Source: Phlebopus portentosus
Lineage: Eukaryota; Basidiomycota; Agaricomycetes; Boletales; Boletinellaceae
Assembly (NCBI GenBank): GCA_037892935.1
Contig: JAYXKI010000007.1
Coordinates: forward strand, 310,001 to 374,000
DNA: 64,000 nt
Direction of reading: 5' to 3'
Every line of letters starts with the position of its first letter. Position 1 is the first letter of the stretch. A program made the translations under genes and the position numbers. A model generated the notes under the pieces. It saw only the letters and a list, made by a program, of their open reading frames with translations. It searched no databases and was not told the origin of the DNA. Below, piece by piece: positions 25,838 to 38,500 of the stretch.

Positions 25838-25847
25838 TATATATATA
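25838..25847 (+). promoter_or_regulatory. TATA-like element upstream of the dehydrogenase gene
   Basis: (TA)5 lies about 65 bp before the ATG at 25912. It is followed by a pyrimidine-rich leader containing an ATCCTC microsatellite (25870-25895). Position fits a core promoter. Confidence 0.5.
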
Positions 25848-25911
25848 CTACTATACCATCCTCATAGCCCTCATCCTCATCCTCATCCTCATCCTGATCT
25901 GCTACGCTACG

Positions 25912-27363
25912 ATGCATACAGTCCAGTCAATGCCTGCTGCCATAAGCAATCTCAACTCATTCTCAATCAACTCAAACTCTTTCCTCTTCTCCCGCTCAAA
26001 CATCCCTCAGGCTCTCTCCCGCTCCTCATCTTCCACTTCACAATCTACTCTCCCTCTCCCATCTACCTCCGCCGCTGTCTGTTACGGTCCCTCAGATCTC
26101 CGCGTAGACTCTCGGCCTCTCTGGCCTCCAGCTCCAGGTGAAGCAACAATCGCTCTCGGTCCCACAGGCCTCTGCGGCTCAGACCTCCACTACTACACAC
26201 ACGGGCGCAACGGCGACTTTGCCCTCCGCGCCCCGCTCGTCCTTGGCCATGAGGCTGCAGGCACCGTAACAGCACTCGGGCCGGGCGTCACAAACCTACG
26301 CGTCGGCCAGCGCGTCGCAGTCGAATGCGGCGTCATGTGCGGCGACTGCAACAAGTGCAAAGAGGGCAGGTACAACCTCTGCAAGGGCATGCGCTTCGCC
26401 AGCTCGGCCAAGACCTTCCCCCACCTCGACGGCACGCTCCAGGAACGCATGAACCACCCTGCCCATCTCCTGCATCCGTAAGTCGTTCGTTCGCGTTCCA
26501 GTACATGCAGACACGTGTTCTTGGTGCAGAATATTTATTCTTTCTTTATGAAGGATACCCGAAAACGTCTCCCTCGAGCTCGCAGCGCTCGCTGAGCCTC
26601 TTTCCGTCCTCATCCACGCCGCGCGTCGCGTCGGCCTCTCCTCAAAAGACTCCACCTCAACAACAACACCCAAAACAGTGCTCGTCTTCGGCGTAGGCGC
26701 CATCGGGCTGCTCGCCTGCACACTCGCCCGCGCACGCGGCGCAACACGCGTAGTCGCACTCGACATCAACCAGCAGCGCCTCGCCTTTGCCCAATCCAAC
26801 GGGCTTGCGGACGCGACGTACTGCTTACCTCTATCCAACAAAACGAAGAGCGCCGGGGCGACGCAAGAGGAGAAATTACTCGCTGCGAAGGAGAACATCA
26901 TGGCTGCGCTCCAGCATTTCGACGCGCCCGATGGGTTCGACGTCGTGTTCGAGTGTACGGGCGCGGAGCCGTGTATCCAAATGTCCATTCACGTACGTCC
27001 TCCTCTCCCTTCTCCTTCCTCCCAAGTAACCAACTCACCTTACATTGCCCACAGGCCTGCGCGACGGGCGGCCGAATAATGCTCATCGGGATGGGGACGT
27101 CCAACATCACGCTCCCGCTCAGCGCAGCCGCGACGCGCGAGGTGGACATCCTCGGCTCCTTCCGCTACGCCAACACCTACCCCGAGGCGCTGCAGCTCCT
27201 CTCCTCCGGCGAGCTCAGGGGGATCGAGAAGCTCATCACGCACAGGTATCGACTCGAGGACGCCAAGGAGGCGTTTGAGCTCATGCGGCGCGGACGCGAC
27301 GAGAAGGGCGGGCTGGTCATTAAGGTTATGGTTGGTGGGAACGCCAGCACGAGTGGGAATTGA
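25912..27363 (+). CDS. Sorbitol/xylitol dehydrogenase, zinc-dependent MDR family, with Ser-rich N-terminal extension
   Basis: Oxidises a polyol such as sorbitol or xylitol to the ketose with NAD+, probably in sugar or polyol catabolism. Exons 25912-26477, 26554-26992 and 27055-27363 give 437 aa in frame. Catalytic zinc motifs are 'TGLCGSDLHYY' (Cys88) and 'GHEAAG' (His113-Glu114). Structural zinc cysteines are spaced CxxCxxCx7C (143, 146, 149, 157). The Rossmann motif 'GVGAIG' is at 235-240 and Asp259 ends the second strand, which favours NAD over NADP. 'RFASSAKTFPHLDGT' is typical of fungal sorbitol dehydrogenases. The first ~50 residues are a Ser/Asn-rich extension that most relatives lack. 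An alternative start is Met at 25930, and the core starts near residue 55. The extension could be a mitochondrial presequence or a mis-set start. Confidence 0.93.
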
Positions 27364-30173
27364 TTGCTTTGAGGGGGGATGATGGACCTTTTTGACCTTG
27401 TTTCTTTGGTTTATGGATTTTTTTTTGGATTGGATTGGATTTGGATTTGGATCGGATTGGAATGGGGTACTTACTTGGATGGGAAACGGGCTGGCTCCTT
27501 TACTTTTTCTCTTTTCGCTCATCATGATTTACGACTGCGATGACTGATGGCATGACTTCCTCCCTCCACCTCGCTCGCATCACCCCCTCGCCCTCGTCCT
27601 CGCCCTACGCACACCCGACGTCTCATCTCCCTCACATCGCATCGCATCGTATCGCATCTCTTCGCATCTCTCACCTATCCTCACCATCTCATGCATGCAT
27701 GTTCATGTTCATTTCTTCCTTTTCCTTTTCTCATCTCTCTAACGTTCATCTGTGTACAACACCAACCAAACCAAACATTCTGCCCACATAGACGCGACGT
27801 ACCCGCGATTCCCTCTCGTCTTTACCTTTTTTATACAAAACCTTTGTCCTTCCTTCCCTTTCCCTTTTTTTTTTCTATTGCGATCGATGATGGCTCCGGC
27901 TCCGGAGCTCCTGGTTCGGGTTCATTCACTTACATATGTATTTCTATCATGCAATATCACATATCACATATCACATATCACATATCTTTCAGCTTGTCAT
28001 TTTATCGACTTGGTGCGCACACGAACGAACGAACGAACGAGCGAGCGACGGCGCGTGTTCAAATTAGAGTTCTCGAAATCCGCCCCGCCCGCCCGGAGTA
28101 CCAAGTCTTATGTAGTCTCCAGGTCCGGGATCTCCAGATACGGCTACGTATTAATTTACGAGGTCCCCGGAGATAAACGATATTAATCCTAATCCTAATC
28201 CTAATTCTCGATACGGGCACGCGCACGGGTACGGGTACATGCATACAATACATACAATACATACGATACGATACAATACAGATACAATACGATGCAAATA
28301 CACGCGATCCGACTGACTTGAGATATCAATCAATCGCCATACATACATACGCATCGCACTGACCCTCTGGTCGAATCGCGGGGAAAAAAACGAACAAAAA
28401 TCCTGTCTGTCTGTCTGTCCGTTCTGTCTGATCTAATCATGTGCATATGGCTTGGATGTCTCTCCTACCCGACCCGACCTGGACCTGGACCTGACCTGAT
28501 GCTAAGATGTGCAGCTGTCGTGGTTCAGAGTGTATTTCACTATGTGTGTAGGTGTGTGGGTAGCGTGAGTATGAAGAGCGAAAGCGAAATGGGGAAGACT
28601 GTGCTATGATTTATTTATTTATTTATGTAGGAACTGGTGGGTAGGGTCGGTCGGTCCGACGACCCTACCTACGCCTGTCCGTTTGTCCATTATTTGTCTC
28701 ATTTGTCTGTCGCCCATTCCCATTCATTCGCTCCGCTTCATTCATCGCTTCATCGCTTCATCGCCTCGTTCATTCCATCTCCTTTGGGTTCCGGTCCATT
28801 GCTACCGTAATTACAATATTTATGTCTTACCTATGTGCTTGTATGCTTATGTGCTATGCGCTCCGACACATCCACTGTACATCCACACTCTACGCTCTAC
28901 GTTCTACGTTCTACGTTCTACGTTCTGCGTTCACCATTCTCATTCTTTCTTCTTTTTCTTCATACCCTACTCTACTGAACTGAGTGGGGTTGGACTCGGA
29001 GCCGGTGGGGCGGGGCCGTACTCCGAGTCCGAGTCCTCTTACTTAGGTCCTGTTTGTTTCATTCGTATTCGTATTCGTATTCGTATTCGTCCAATCCAAT
29101 CCAATCCAATCCATTCTTCTCATCGTTACTGTAGTATGTATGTAATGCAGGTTCTACATACATATGCAAAAAAAAAAAAACCAAAACTCCTGTCCCAAAG
29201 GCCCGAGTATACTCTGGAACAAAGAAATACAAAAAATACCAAGAATGTACAGTAATTTGTTTGAAGTTCGACTTTTCACGACTCCCCCCTCTATGCGTAC
29301 GTATGTTACAACTATACAGCATCCGACGAAAACGTCGTCGGTTATAGACGGATGGATATGGATATCTGCGTGATACCGCTCTTTTTGCAGTTCAGTACAA
29401 TATACATCTGTCGTACATATGTGTGTGCTTATTTACCATTACGATAGATAGAAAAAGCTCGACGGCCCTCCTTCCCCTGTCCGTCCGAGTCGGTTTTGAC
29501 GGCGGGGGGGGGGGGGGTCATCATCAATCGAGAGCACTTACCTATTTACTTATTTACAGGCTTCCTTCGTTGACTGCAAGGCTCCAAATTCAACAGAAGT
29601 TCTGACAACAGGTGATAAGACACTCGGCGACTCGTGTACATAAGTACTCTAAGACCTGCGAGCTCCCCAGCTCACTGTAACTCCAACTTCGCATCACCCG
29701 TACCCCCGCGCGCCCGCCCTTCGCATGATACGTACTCTAACGGACACACAGAACGCCGCGATAACAGTTTCAGTTTCCCACTCTACTCCGCACATAACAT
29801 ACCACTGGCAGTAGTACTTACATTTACATACACACATGCAGAGCATAGCATAGATAGCATAGCACATGCATCTACAGTATACCCGGATGCATATGCCCCC
29901 CCTCCTCTCTCTCTCCTCTCTCTTGCCCTCTTTTTTTTTTTTTTGCGTTTCTCCACAGCACACCCCACACTCACTCCACTTTCTGCTCCGAGGGTAAGGC
30001 AAAGACCGAAACTAAAAAATCCAAGTTTCCATTACACAGAAGCCGACCGAGAGATAGTAGACACAAGACACACCAAAGCGCTAGACGATCAAACGGCGAA
30101 TGAACGAACGAACGAATGCGAATGAGGAAGGACAAAAGCGCACAAATCGTTTCCAAAACATACTGTAGGTACA
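27364..30173. repeat. Microsatellite-dense block, right of the dehydrogenase gene
   Basis: Low-complexity DNA continues after the dehydrogenase stop: GGATT-type runs (27420-27470), ATATCACAT units (27953-27986), GAAC/GAGC (28021-28048), TAATCC (28182-28206), ATACA (28241-28290), TCTG (28403-28419), ATTT (28606-28628), TTCTACG (28889-28931), TATTCG (29061-29090), CCAAT (29089-29115), poly-A (29167) and G14 (29504-29517). No coding signal is seen. Confidence 0.8.
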
Positions 30174-33100
30174 TCACAAGACGCTCGCAGCAACAGCCTT
30201 CCAAAGCGCCATCGGATTATTCACGCTAAAATATTATATTATTGTACCCCCAAAACGCATTAATGCGCACGACCGACCGACAGAGAAAAGTCGAAGAGAA
30301 GGTAGAAGGTGTGAAGCAAGGGTTTTCAATCAGTATCGGTATCAATCAATCAAGAGAAAGCCAAGTGTGAAAAAAAAAAAAAAAAGGCAAGAAGTATAAA
30401 GTTCAGAAGAAGAAAAACATGACGTACGTATCGGCTGTAAGCGGGAAGTTGACGTTCGCGGGGCGGTCTTGCCATTCTGTGTTTTTTATATTCCCGGGAT
30501 CCAGAATGCGCATTCCCGCGCGAGAAAAGTTGCGGGAAGCAGGACCGAGGAGAGGAGGAAAGTCAGTAACCCATTCTGTTACATCGACATCGGCAACCGC
30601 CCGGACGATAAAGGGTAAAGTGTCATTGCAACCAAAATCACCATCGGCGCGAAGTCGGAAAAAGGATGAAGAGAAAGAAGGGAGAGAGGAGGTAAAGGAA
30701 TGAGAATGAATGACAAGAAAGCGAGAAGTAGACTACCGGGTCATCGTCAAACGCGCGAGACTTTTCGAACATGCGAATAGAAGAAGGAAGACGAGTGAAA
30801 GGTTCGGGATGAAGCGAAAGTTCGGGTGTAGAGAGAGAGAGGACCCGGTAAGTGGTGGCCCAGGAACAAAGAAAACCAGCAACGCGCTGCAATGAGTTAG
30901 AGGTATGGGAACTAGAGCGGGAGGAAGGTATAGAGAAGGGTGGAATACGTCATAAGCATGAGGCGGGAGAACAGCAAGACTGAATACATGACGGATAGAA
31001 GGAAGGGAGAGCAAGAGGACTAGGCAATAAAGAGACCGAACGGGGAATCGCACTAGTAAGGAAACGGATGTAAAGACGTACCCTCGGGATCGTTTGGGTT
31101 CTCAATCCCAAAGCCGAGTCGCCATGTAATGCCTTGCACGCTGTTCGTCAAGCTACATGTTCCGAAATAAAAGCAGATAGAAAAGAAGTAGTCAGCAGAT
31201 TTCTCTGGCGGTTTTCACGGACCGATGGCAGAAAGAAAGGTGGAGCTGAAAGCATGAAGAAGTTGATATAACGAAGCAGTCGGGCGAAAGCGATACATCG
31301 GAGGGAGGGAATGAGGGAGAGCATGAATTCAACGTGGGTTGCTCGTGAATACAGCGGCCTACGGGCCGCGTCTTTTCGGAGTGAGATCTAGACAAGATGT
31401 ATCGAAAGGGCAAGGAAAGAACAGATGCACATACAAATCAGGTGGAGCGAGCGGATTATTCTTGAGACCTGTCGTCTATAGGTGGAACAAACGACCAATC
31501 AGTCAGGCAAGCAGCGCATTTATCGGTTTAATGGAAGACAGTCCTGAATGTTCAGTGACTGTACAAGCCATTTTCTTTATCCGAGTACGATGATTCTCAC
31601 CTTTACTTCCGTATCCATAGTTGAGAAGTCGGACGACTGTCCACCAACCGTACCACAATATTGCTGAGTAACATCCTTCTTGCCGCCGACAACCACTGTC
31701 TTCGAGCCTTCCTCCTTGTTCATTGAAACCTTCGGCGTAACGCAATTTAAATGAGACTTCTTCCTGAATAGAAGGGAAGCAGGATGACGTCGCCATGACC
31801 CTGCCTTACTCACCGAGAACAGAGAACAGGAACTCGCACACCTGGTGTGCACAAGGTAGCTTAACCTTCTGCGGAAAAGCGCGACGCTAGGGAAAAGCAC
31901 CGCACCTGCCATTACTGACTATAACGACCTTAGCCGGATCGAAGAGCGGTTCATCAGGCGGCGTCATATCGAAGGGTTGGCACTCCTGGCCCAGACTGGC
32001 CGATGGAATCCCGGAAGAGAATTCAAAATTTCCCGTCAAGTACATCGCCATACAGATTTGTTCGCAGATTCACGGAAGCAAAGAAGCTAATCAGACTCCG
32101 TCTCCCCACGATTAAAACTCTGATAAGAGAACTAGGAAGGCATACGTCACTGACTCACCGTTGGCTGAATGCGTCTGGCCTCCCATTGATGACCGTGCGC
32201 ACCGGGTTCGCTAACCAGTCAAAGTTTGCAGGAAACGGCGTGTTGTTCGCAAAGTTCCAGTTCAGAGGATTGTACAAAAGAAAGTTATTAGGATCCGCCC
32301 CCTGGGTGATGCGCTTGACAATAAGCTGCGCTAAAGGTCCCGCCCTGGCTTTCGTGTCCAAACCAGCCTGGGGAACGGTAGTATTTTTTGGTCCAGCAAT
32401 CTGTGGAGCATCAGTTTCGGTGGGTATAGAATTCATCGCCGAAATGCTTACAATCCGATGCAACCACTAGCCGAACGCCTTGATCAGCACACGATCAGTA
32501 TACTGAATGCTCAGGAAAACTCACATGAGCAATGCAAATGAATCCTTCATTCATGAGAATTCGCATCAACACCCATCATAGAAATCAAGCCAAGAAAGTA
32601 CGCACCACCTCCGTTATTGGTCTGAGAGAGATACATCAGCTTCAACCAATAAAATGGGGTTATATAAATAATTGACCGACCACATCGACAATCAACTGGC
32701 TGGCGCCTTTTCCAACGAGAGTTTGTAGACCGCTCAGCAACGTTTGCTCAAACGTGTCAAAGTTAGACGCCGAGAAACTTCCCAGGGCAAGAACCCCCGT
32801 CTTTCCGTCATCCAGTATATAGAACGTCGAAACACCTGAACCAGCGATCGGCGCAGCAGGCTGCAATGGTCCAGGTAGGACAACATCTGATTGCGGTTTG
32901 TCATCCAGTAAGATTGAGATCGGGTGCTTCATCACTACTTCTGGACTTAAGGTCGGCTTTGGCGCAAAACGGCCTCCTGGTACTTTCCGTACTGGCGTAG
33001 ATGTTTCCGAATCCGATGAACTAGTGAGATTGACACCATTGGTGCCGTCGACAGCGACACAGTTGTTTTGACGGAACGACGCTGAATCCGTGAAGCCGAT

Positions 33101-34270
33101 AGAAGCACTACCAAATCGTGAACGGTATGGCAACTAAACAGAACTCGAATAAGCGAATTGATCTTCCCAATGAAAAAAGAGGCTCACGGTGAATGAATCA
33201 GTCGTGCTGCTGTTAACGCGTTGGACGGTCAGCTCTACTGAATCAGCCAGAGGCAAGGACATTTGCGCAAAATTGCCCATGATATAGTTCCATCCTGTAG
33301 ACGCCCGTTGATAACTAGAGAAGAAGCTAGGAAATTAAGGAGGTCAGAAAGGCGTGATAGAAGAAAGAGAGGATAGGCGCTTATCCCGCCGATCCCCCTC
33401 TGTAAAGTCAAAAGTCAAAATTATCTCTACCTATTCTGGCGCGTGCCGAATCCCTGGAAGCTTCCTGTAATCGCAGCATTGGCGTTGACCGCGACGAACG
33501 GGTCTTGACCATTGATAGCAAGTACTTTGGCGCCGGAAAGCTGTCGAATTTCGGTATGAAGGCCATTGAGAATTGAGTATTTATGCATGATCGACGCTCC
33601 ACTCACAGATTCAAGATTGCCCTTCAGATCTTCTGGAAGAGCATCTTGCCAGAAAGATATTTCATCTGCAAATTCCGCGCTAGCTACTTGAAATGCTTCC
33701 GGAGCAATATGCACAGCTTGTTCGCCTTGTTCGTCCGTGAGGAGCACAACAGGTGTTGGTAGGTACGTCACGAACAGAGAATCATAGCACGCGTTTATAT
33801 AAACACAATGACCATCCATAAGCCGCCTCACTGAGCGAGCCAAATCGACATGCATATCGAACTCGGATGAATACTGCGTACGCCGAATGCGCGCTATGTC
33901 GCCAAGGATGTCCTCGTGTACATCTGCCGTGAAAGGTTCCGGCGCGCGCACCTGGTAATTGACTGAGGTGTGGAACGCTAGCGACTTCTGGACGACATCG
34001 AGAATCTGTGTATTCCGTAAAAGCCGTTGGGCCACTATCATATTCGCACGCCTCGATTAAAAGGGGACGTACGTTTGTTTTTATCGTTTGGTTGATAGGG
34101 AACGATTCGAAGCAAGAGCGAACCGCGCTAGGTGCGACCCATTTCTGTCCCCCAATTGCAGCGCATAGGTCAGGAGCTCTTGGAACTGCATTGGCAGCCG
34201 CTGCAACAATTAGGGATGAAACAGTGAGCAGCATGACGAACCCAGGGGCAGCTTGCACCAATCCATCCAA
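30174..34270 (-). CDS. Secreted S41-family (CPAF-like) serine peptidase
   Basis: Exons on the minus strand: 34270-34073, 34005-33607, 33540-33431, 33326-33188, 33133-32681, 32621-32606, 32544-32525, 32466-32452, 32400-32159, 31995-31906, 31841-31814, 31739-31602, 31475-31435, 31152-31082, 30476-30428, 30225-30174. They sum to 2,061 nt (686 aa), all in frame. Residues 1-28 form a signal peptide ('LLTVSSLIVAAAANA'). Family stretches are 'LSGAKVLAINGQDPFVAVNANA', with the intron at 33541-33606 removed inside it, 'SYQRASTGWNYIMGNFAQM', 'VDVTNNGGG', 'VVIVSNGRCASSCSLFS' (candidate catalytic Ser at 564-565), 'YCGTVGGQSSDFSTMDTE', 'GITWRLGFGIENP' and the end 'EWQDRPANVNFPLTADTVNN'. This motif order is known to me from fungal S41 proteins related to UstP. 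Three introns near the 3' end are long (282, 605 and 202 bp). A role in extracellular proteolysis is inferred. Confidence 0.92.
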
Positions 34271-34984
34271 TTTTTAAGAGGGCCACACTGAAGCCGAGCA
34301 GATGTATGGCACAAAATTAGGCAAGGCACGATGCTCCCCATGCGGGCCGTAGGCGAAAGATAGAGAGATCAAAGGGCGCTGCGTATGGCAAGCTAGCTGC
34401 TTTGATAGCTGAAGAAGCCCTTCGTAGTCAGTCGTCATGAATAGAAGCAGGTCGAAGCGCCAAGAGATGAGGAAAAACCAGCGAGAATGGTGAATAGGGC
34501 CGTATAGTAGTAGGAAAAATCTGACCAAACCACATGGTCGACGAAGACGAATACGATTTCAGTTATGAGTTAGAACGACCGAATTGTTGTTAAACGCGGT
34601 TGATTGGATTCCGACTCTCATGGAATCCATGTTTCCCATCATGCGATAAAGCATCTGGGAATTTGCCGACCTTCTGGAAGTCCAGAATGCCTTGCGGATC
34701 GCGCGGACGTAGCCAGATTAAGAGTGTCTTTTATTCGTAGCGATGACCGTTGAGAAAATACTTCTATTTTATACGTACGAAGGAGATAAACGCACGGAGT
34801 AAACCCGATTGTCTACCAATGAACCACGTGTCGCAATGGCCGCATTTTCTCCATGGTAAACAGATCTTCAGCGCCCAATTGTGCTTCCACCTACATACAC
34901 CCAGAGATCCGCCTGACTGTTTGCTCGGTCGCGCCTCGATGCCCTTTACGATCTACGCAGTTAGCAGAAAAATTGTAAAGTCGG
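34271..34984. other. Intergenic region upstream of the S41 peptidase gene
   Basis: About 0.7 kb lie between the peptidase start (34270) and the stop of the small minus-strand gene at 34985. It should contain the peptidase promoter. I see no TATA box at a convincing distance and no coding motif. Confidence 0.4.
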
Positions 34985-35528
34985 TCAAGCGGTAGCCTTT
35001 GCAGGCGTCTGCGGTTCCGTATTCGCTTCCATCGTCGATTTTCGTTCCATCCGTACGTCATGAGTCTGCTTGGACTGCGCTACGGATCGTTCCCACTCGT
35101 GGATCCTCCAGTACCAGGCAAGCTTGGGTATATTCGGATTCTGCTTTTTCTTCGGTTTTTTGCCCTTCAAGCTGGGTGCAACTTCGAGCTCTATTTCGCT
35201 AGGGTCCTTCTGGACATGGAACTTTTCGATGACGCCCTTTTCCTGAAGCGTCGCCAGAATGGTCTTTTTAAGATACCTGAAAGCTGCAGATCAGCAAAAT
35301 ACTGCTCTACGAGATGGTTATTGCCCACCTCATAGACTGAAACGGGTGTTCTGAGGCAGACTCGGTAGGGTTTCGAGGGATAGATTTAGGAGTCGCGCGT
35401 TGGAAGATTTCTTTTGTCGACGCGCCATTTTGGGAATCTCGCAAGATGGACAAGACTGCCTCGACCGCCTGATACGGAGGCGGAACTTTGCCTGTTAATC
35501 GGATGGCTCGAGGAATCGACGGAAACAT
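34985..35528 (-). CDS. Small lysine-rich protein of unknown function
   Basis: Two exons (35528-35329 and 35276-34985, intron 52 bp) give 163 aa. The N-terminal part ('PPYQAVEAVLSILRDSQNGA', 'STKEIFQRATPKS') and 'YLKKTILATLQEKGVIEKFH' look helical. A basic stretch 'GKKPKKKQNPN' follows and then 'LAWYWRIHEWERSVAQSK'. There is no signal peptide. The frame is also open 13 codons upstream of this ATG, back to a plausible splice acceptor (AG before 'CTGCCGACGAC' on the minus strand, near 35566), so a short 5' exon around 35.6-35.7 kb may be missing. I do not recognise the family. Confidence 0.65.
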
Positions 35529-35579
35529 GGTGTTGATGCCTTCAGCGAAAGGGAGGTCGTCGGCAGCTGCTCAGTCAAG

Positions 35580-38500
35580 TAGAGAAAAGGATTACATAAT
35601 CAAGCATTAGTCAGCGGTTAGGGATCGTTTCGGCCAGACATACATATCGCCCACTTGTAAAACAAAACCGCGACTACTCATTATCGCACAAGAGCATAAA
35701 GAGAGAGATATCGGCTTTTCTGAAGAGCTGATAGCGGGTAGATTCACATCGGGCGAAAACCAAACGCTGGAAAAGAGGAGTGTAGTTTTCTGTGGTTTCT
35801 ACGTGAAAGCTACGTGAGAAGACCCGCAAAAAGACTCAGAAATATCGAGGTACGTTGAATTGGACTTCTTATTGGGCCAGCTAATGATGGTATCTTTATC
35901 CTTTCGGAGCTCGCGAAGTTAGCTATGTTCATGCTCAGATGAGCTTGATAATTTGAAGACTTCGCAGGAAGTCATGTTGTAGCAGTAGAAGTACTCTACC
36001 AATGAGAGTACGGAGAACGTTTCCCCGCAAGAAATGCTCCCGAAACTCTTAATCAAGCTTATCAAGAATTTTCAAACGGTCAAACATTGGGTTATTCATG
36101 GGAACGAGAGAAGGAGTAGGCCCATCTTGATCAATGAGACCGTGTGGCCTAACACAAAAGGGAGGAGGATTAAGGGCGAGTTTTCTAACGTTACGCCCGT
36201 TCTCCTGCAACTTTCTTTCTTGTCGAAGTCACTCAACACGATGTGCGTTCGTTCGTTTTTTCTCGGTGATGCCGTGCTCACGTGTACGCGTCGTCCCGAC
36301 GATTCCAGGCTGGTCAGGATCTCGCACTCTGGAGCCAATTTCCTTCTGAGGGACCGGGAACTCAGAAGCAGCTCTGACTCGATTCTCGCTTTACGGTCCC
36401 GTGTGCAACAGAATGTAATCGAGTTAATTCACTTGTATTCCGCCAGCCTGAACGACCGAACTAAAGGATACCAACCAAAATATCTGCAATGTGGATAGCG
36501 CGGCTGGAAGCTGGCTCCCGTAAAAAAAGGTAAAGACCTGGAATTCGAGATGAGAGTCCTTGGATTGTACGAGCCCTCGAGTTCACTTTCTTGCCGCGTT
36601 TGCAGCACCCGTATGCCGTGGCCGAGCGCGTCGCTGGGGATGCGACCTCAAGGTGGTTTGTAGGATAGCAATGGCCGAGCCAAGACCTTCACCAGGCATC
36701 TCTCCGGAGTGCCCGGCTCGAAGTCCACAATGAATGGGCTTGCCGCCAGAACAACTGGAATTGCTGATGTGAATCGGACTGATTTGGATAGATGTCTGAT
36801 TCAAAGTCTTGGTATTAATGGTAAAGAAGCTGTGGAACCATGCCTGGTTCCGAGAATTTGACGATGAAAGGCAGCCTTCCAGCCAAGGACGAATAGTGGA
36901 GAACAATATATGAATGGCCCCTATGATAGGACATCCAAATTCTGAAAGTGACATGATCTCCCACTCATTCTCGTGCAAGTGTTGACGGGAGTTAGAGGGA
37001 TCCAAGGCGGAGACAATCGAGTGAATACGGACTGGAAAATTTCGTGTCCCCTTCGGAACACGGACCAGTTTCATGGGCTCCTATGCCGTCTGCCGCTAGT
37101 GCTCTGTCCCGGTCTTACGTCGCGTTTTGTTTCTTGGGTCCGCAAGTGCTATCATATCGCAGAGACGAAGCCGGAATGACAAGATGGTAAGTATACATAT
37201 GTCACAACTCAGCTTTAGCCTACCAAGTCATCCAGATTTGCTGAGCGGTGAATGCCGACATGTAAGAGGAAACAAGATACGTAAAGCCGAATTCGCAATC
37301 CTTCCTCGTGGCCTTCCAGTGCTCATTCTCGCATTGAACCAGTCCTTCACTACTGCTATCCCTCTACCATGGCATCACTTGAGTTGTTCTACAGATATTG
37401 CAAGCATATAGTCTTGACAAAACGAGACTTCCGACGATCGTCCATGAAGAACTTCTGAAGATATTTGTCAAACCGGTCGGCAATCGCGGAACGGATCCTC
37501 GCGAAACCCCGAACGCGAAATGAGCGAAGTCGCATCTGACCTAAAAACATCTGCCTATCTTACCGTCTTGATGCCTATGATCCATGGATTGGAGCTTGGA
37601 ATTGTCTCGCGAATTTACAGCTTACGAAAGGTAAGTGGACGCGTGATTCATCGGACACGTAAATCTATCGCCCTATTCCGTCGTAGTAGCTATATGCTAT
37701 CGTTGCGCTCGTGCAGGTGACCGCGACTTGTTAATACGGCGTCTGCGTGGAGATATCCAGTTGTTCAGCTGTTGTTCCATTGTAATTGATTGCTCACGTG
37801 CCTCATCGATAGAAGGGACTGTAGGCAAAAGGCACGGAGATCGAAGAAACTGAGTGTTATGACTAGGCTCTGACCCGGATGGAAACGCTGACGCTTCAGA
37901 TGATCCAAGATTCTCACAGCTTGGATCATCTGAAGTTATCGAGACTCGGATCCGGATACAGCTGACCGTTTGTCCTTTCCGCTGTGCGTCACGAGTGGTA
38001 GGTTACTGAGCTTCCAAAATATTAATCCGCCTACCTGAAGTCCGCATGCGACAATGTCGACAGAAGTCCTGCAAGGAAGTCTGAGGAAGTTCCGTTGACC
38101 TTCCTGATTTTTCTTATGGGATAATTGTTGCGCTGATTTTTTTCCTTATACGGTCAAATGGTTGTTTAGTATTTTTATCAGAACTCGTTCGAGAACCATA
38201 CCACTCATGCTAGTCCTGGCCCGTTTGATCGCCCGAGACCCGGGACCTGGTCCTTGAAAACTGCTTCATTGTATTTCGGCGGCTCCAAATTAAATCAAAT
38301 CAGGGCACTATACATTTATTTGTACGTCCATCCACGCATCCTTGGCTTCTTTGTTTTATGCCGGCACGTTTGTAATACTTTATCTTCAAAGGCACGAGAC
38401 CGAAAACATATTCGAAGTTGTGCCCCTTCATGCTTCCCATTCGGCCTCTGGAGTGAACCCTCTGAGTGGTTCGGCCGCGAACACGCATAAGTTGGCTGGC

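Noticed and set aside
26296..26988. A 230-codon minus-strand frame
   Set aside because: Antisense shadow of the dehydrogenase exons caused by the high GC content at third positions.
28182..28206. TAATCC repeats resembling a telomere array
   Set aside because: The unit is not CCCTAA/TTAGGG and only about four copies exist; one microsatellite among many.
28683..29255. A 190-codon plus-strand frame
   Set aside because: Passes through TTCTACG, TATTCG and CCAAT repeats; no support as a gene.
30638..31053. Frames inside the 605-bp intron of the S41 gene
   Set aside because: The exons on both sides join in frame with conserved motifs, and these frames carry no motif.
36583..37074. A 163-codon minus-strand frame
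   Set aside because: No motif, no intron partner and no promoter; kept only as an unsupported frame.
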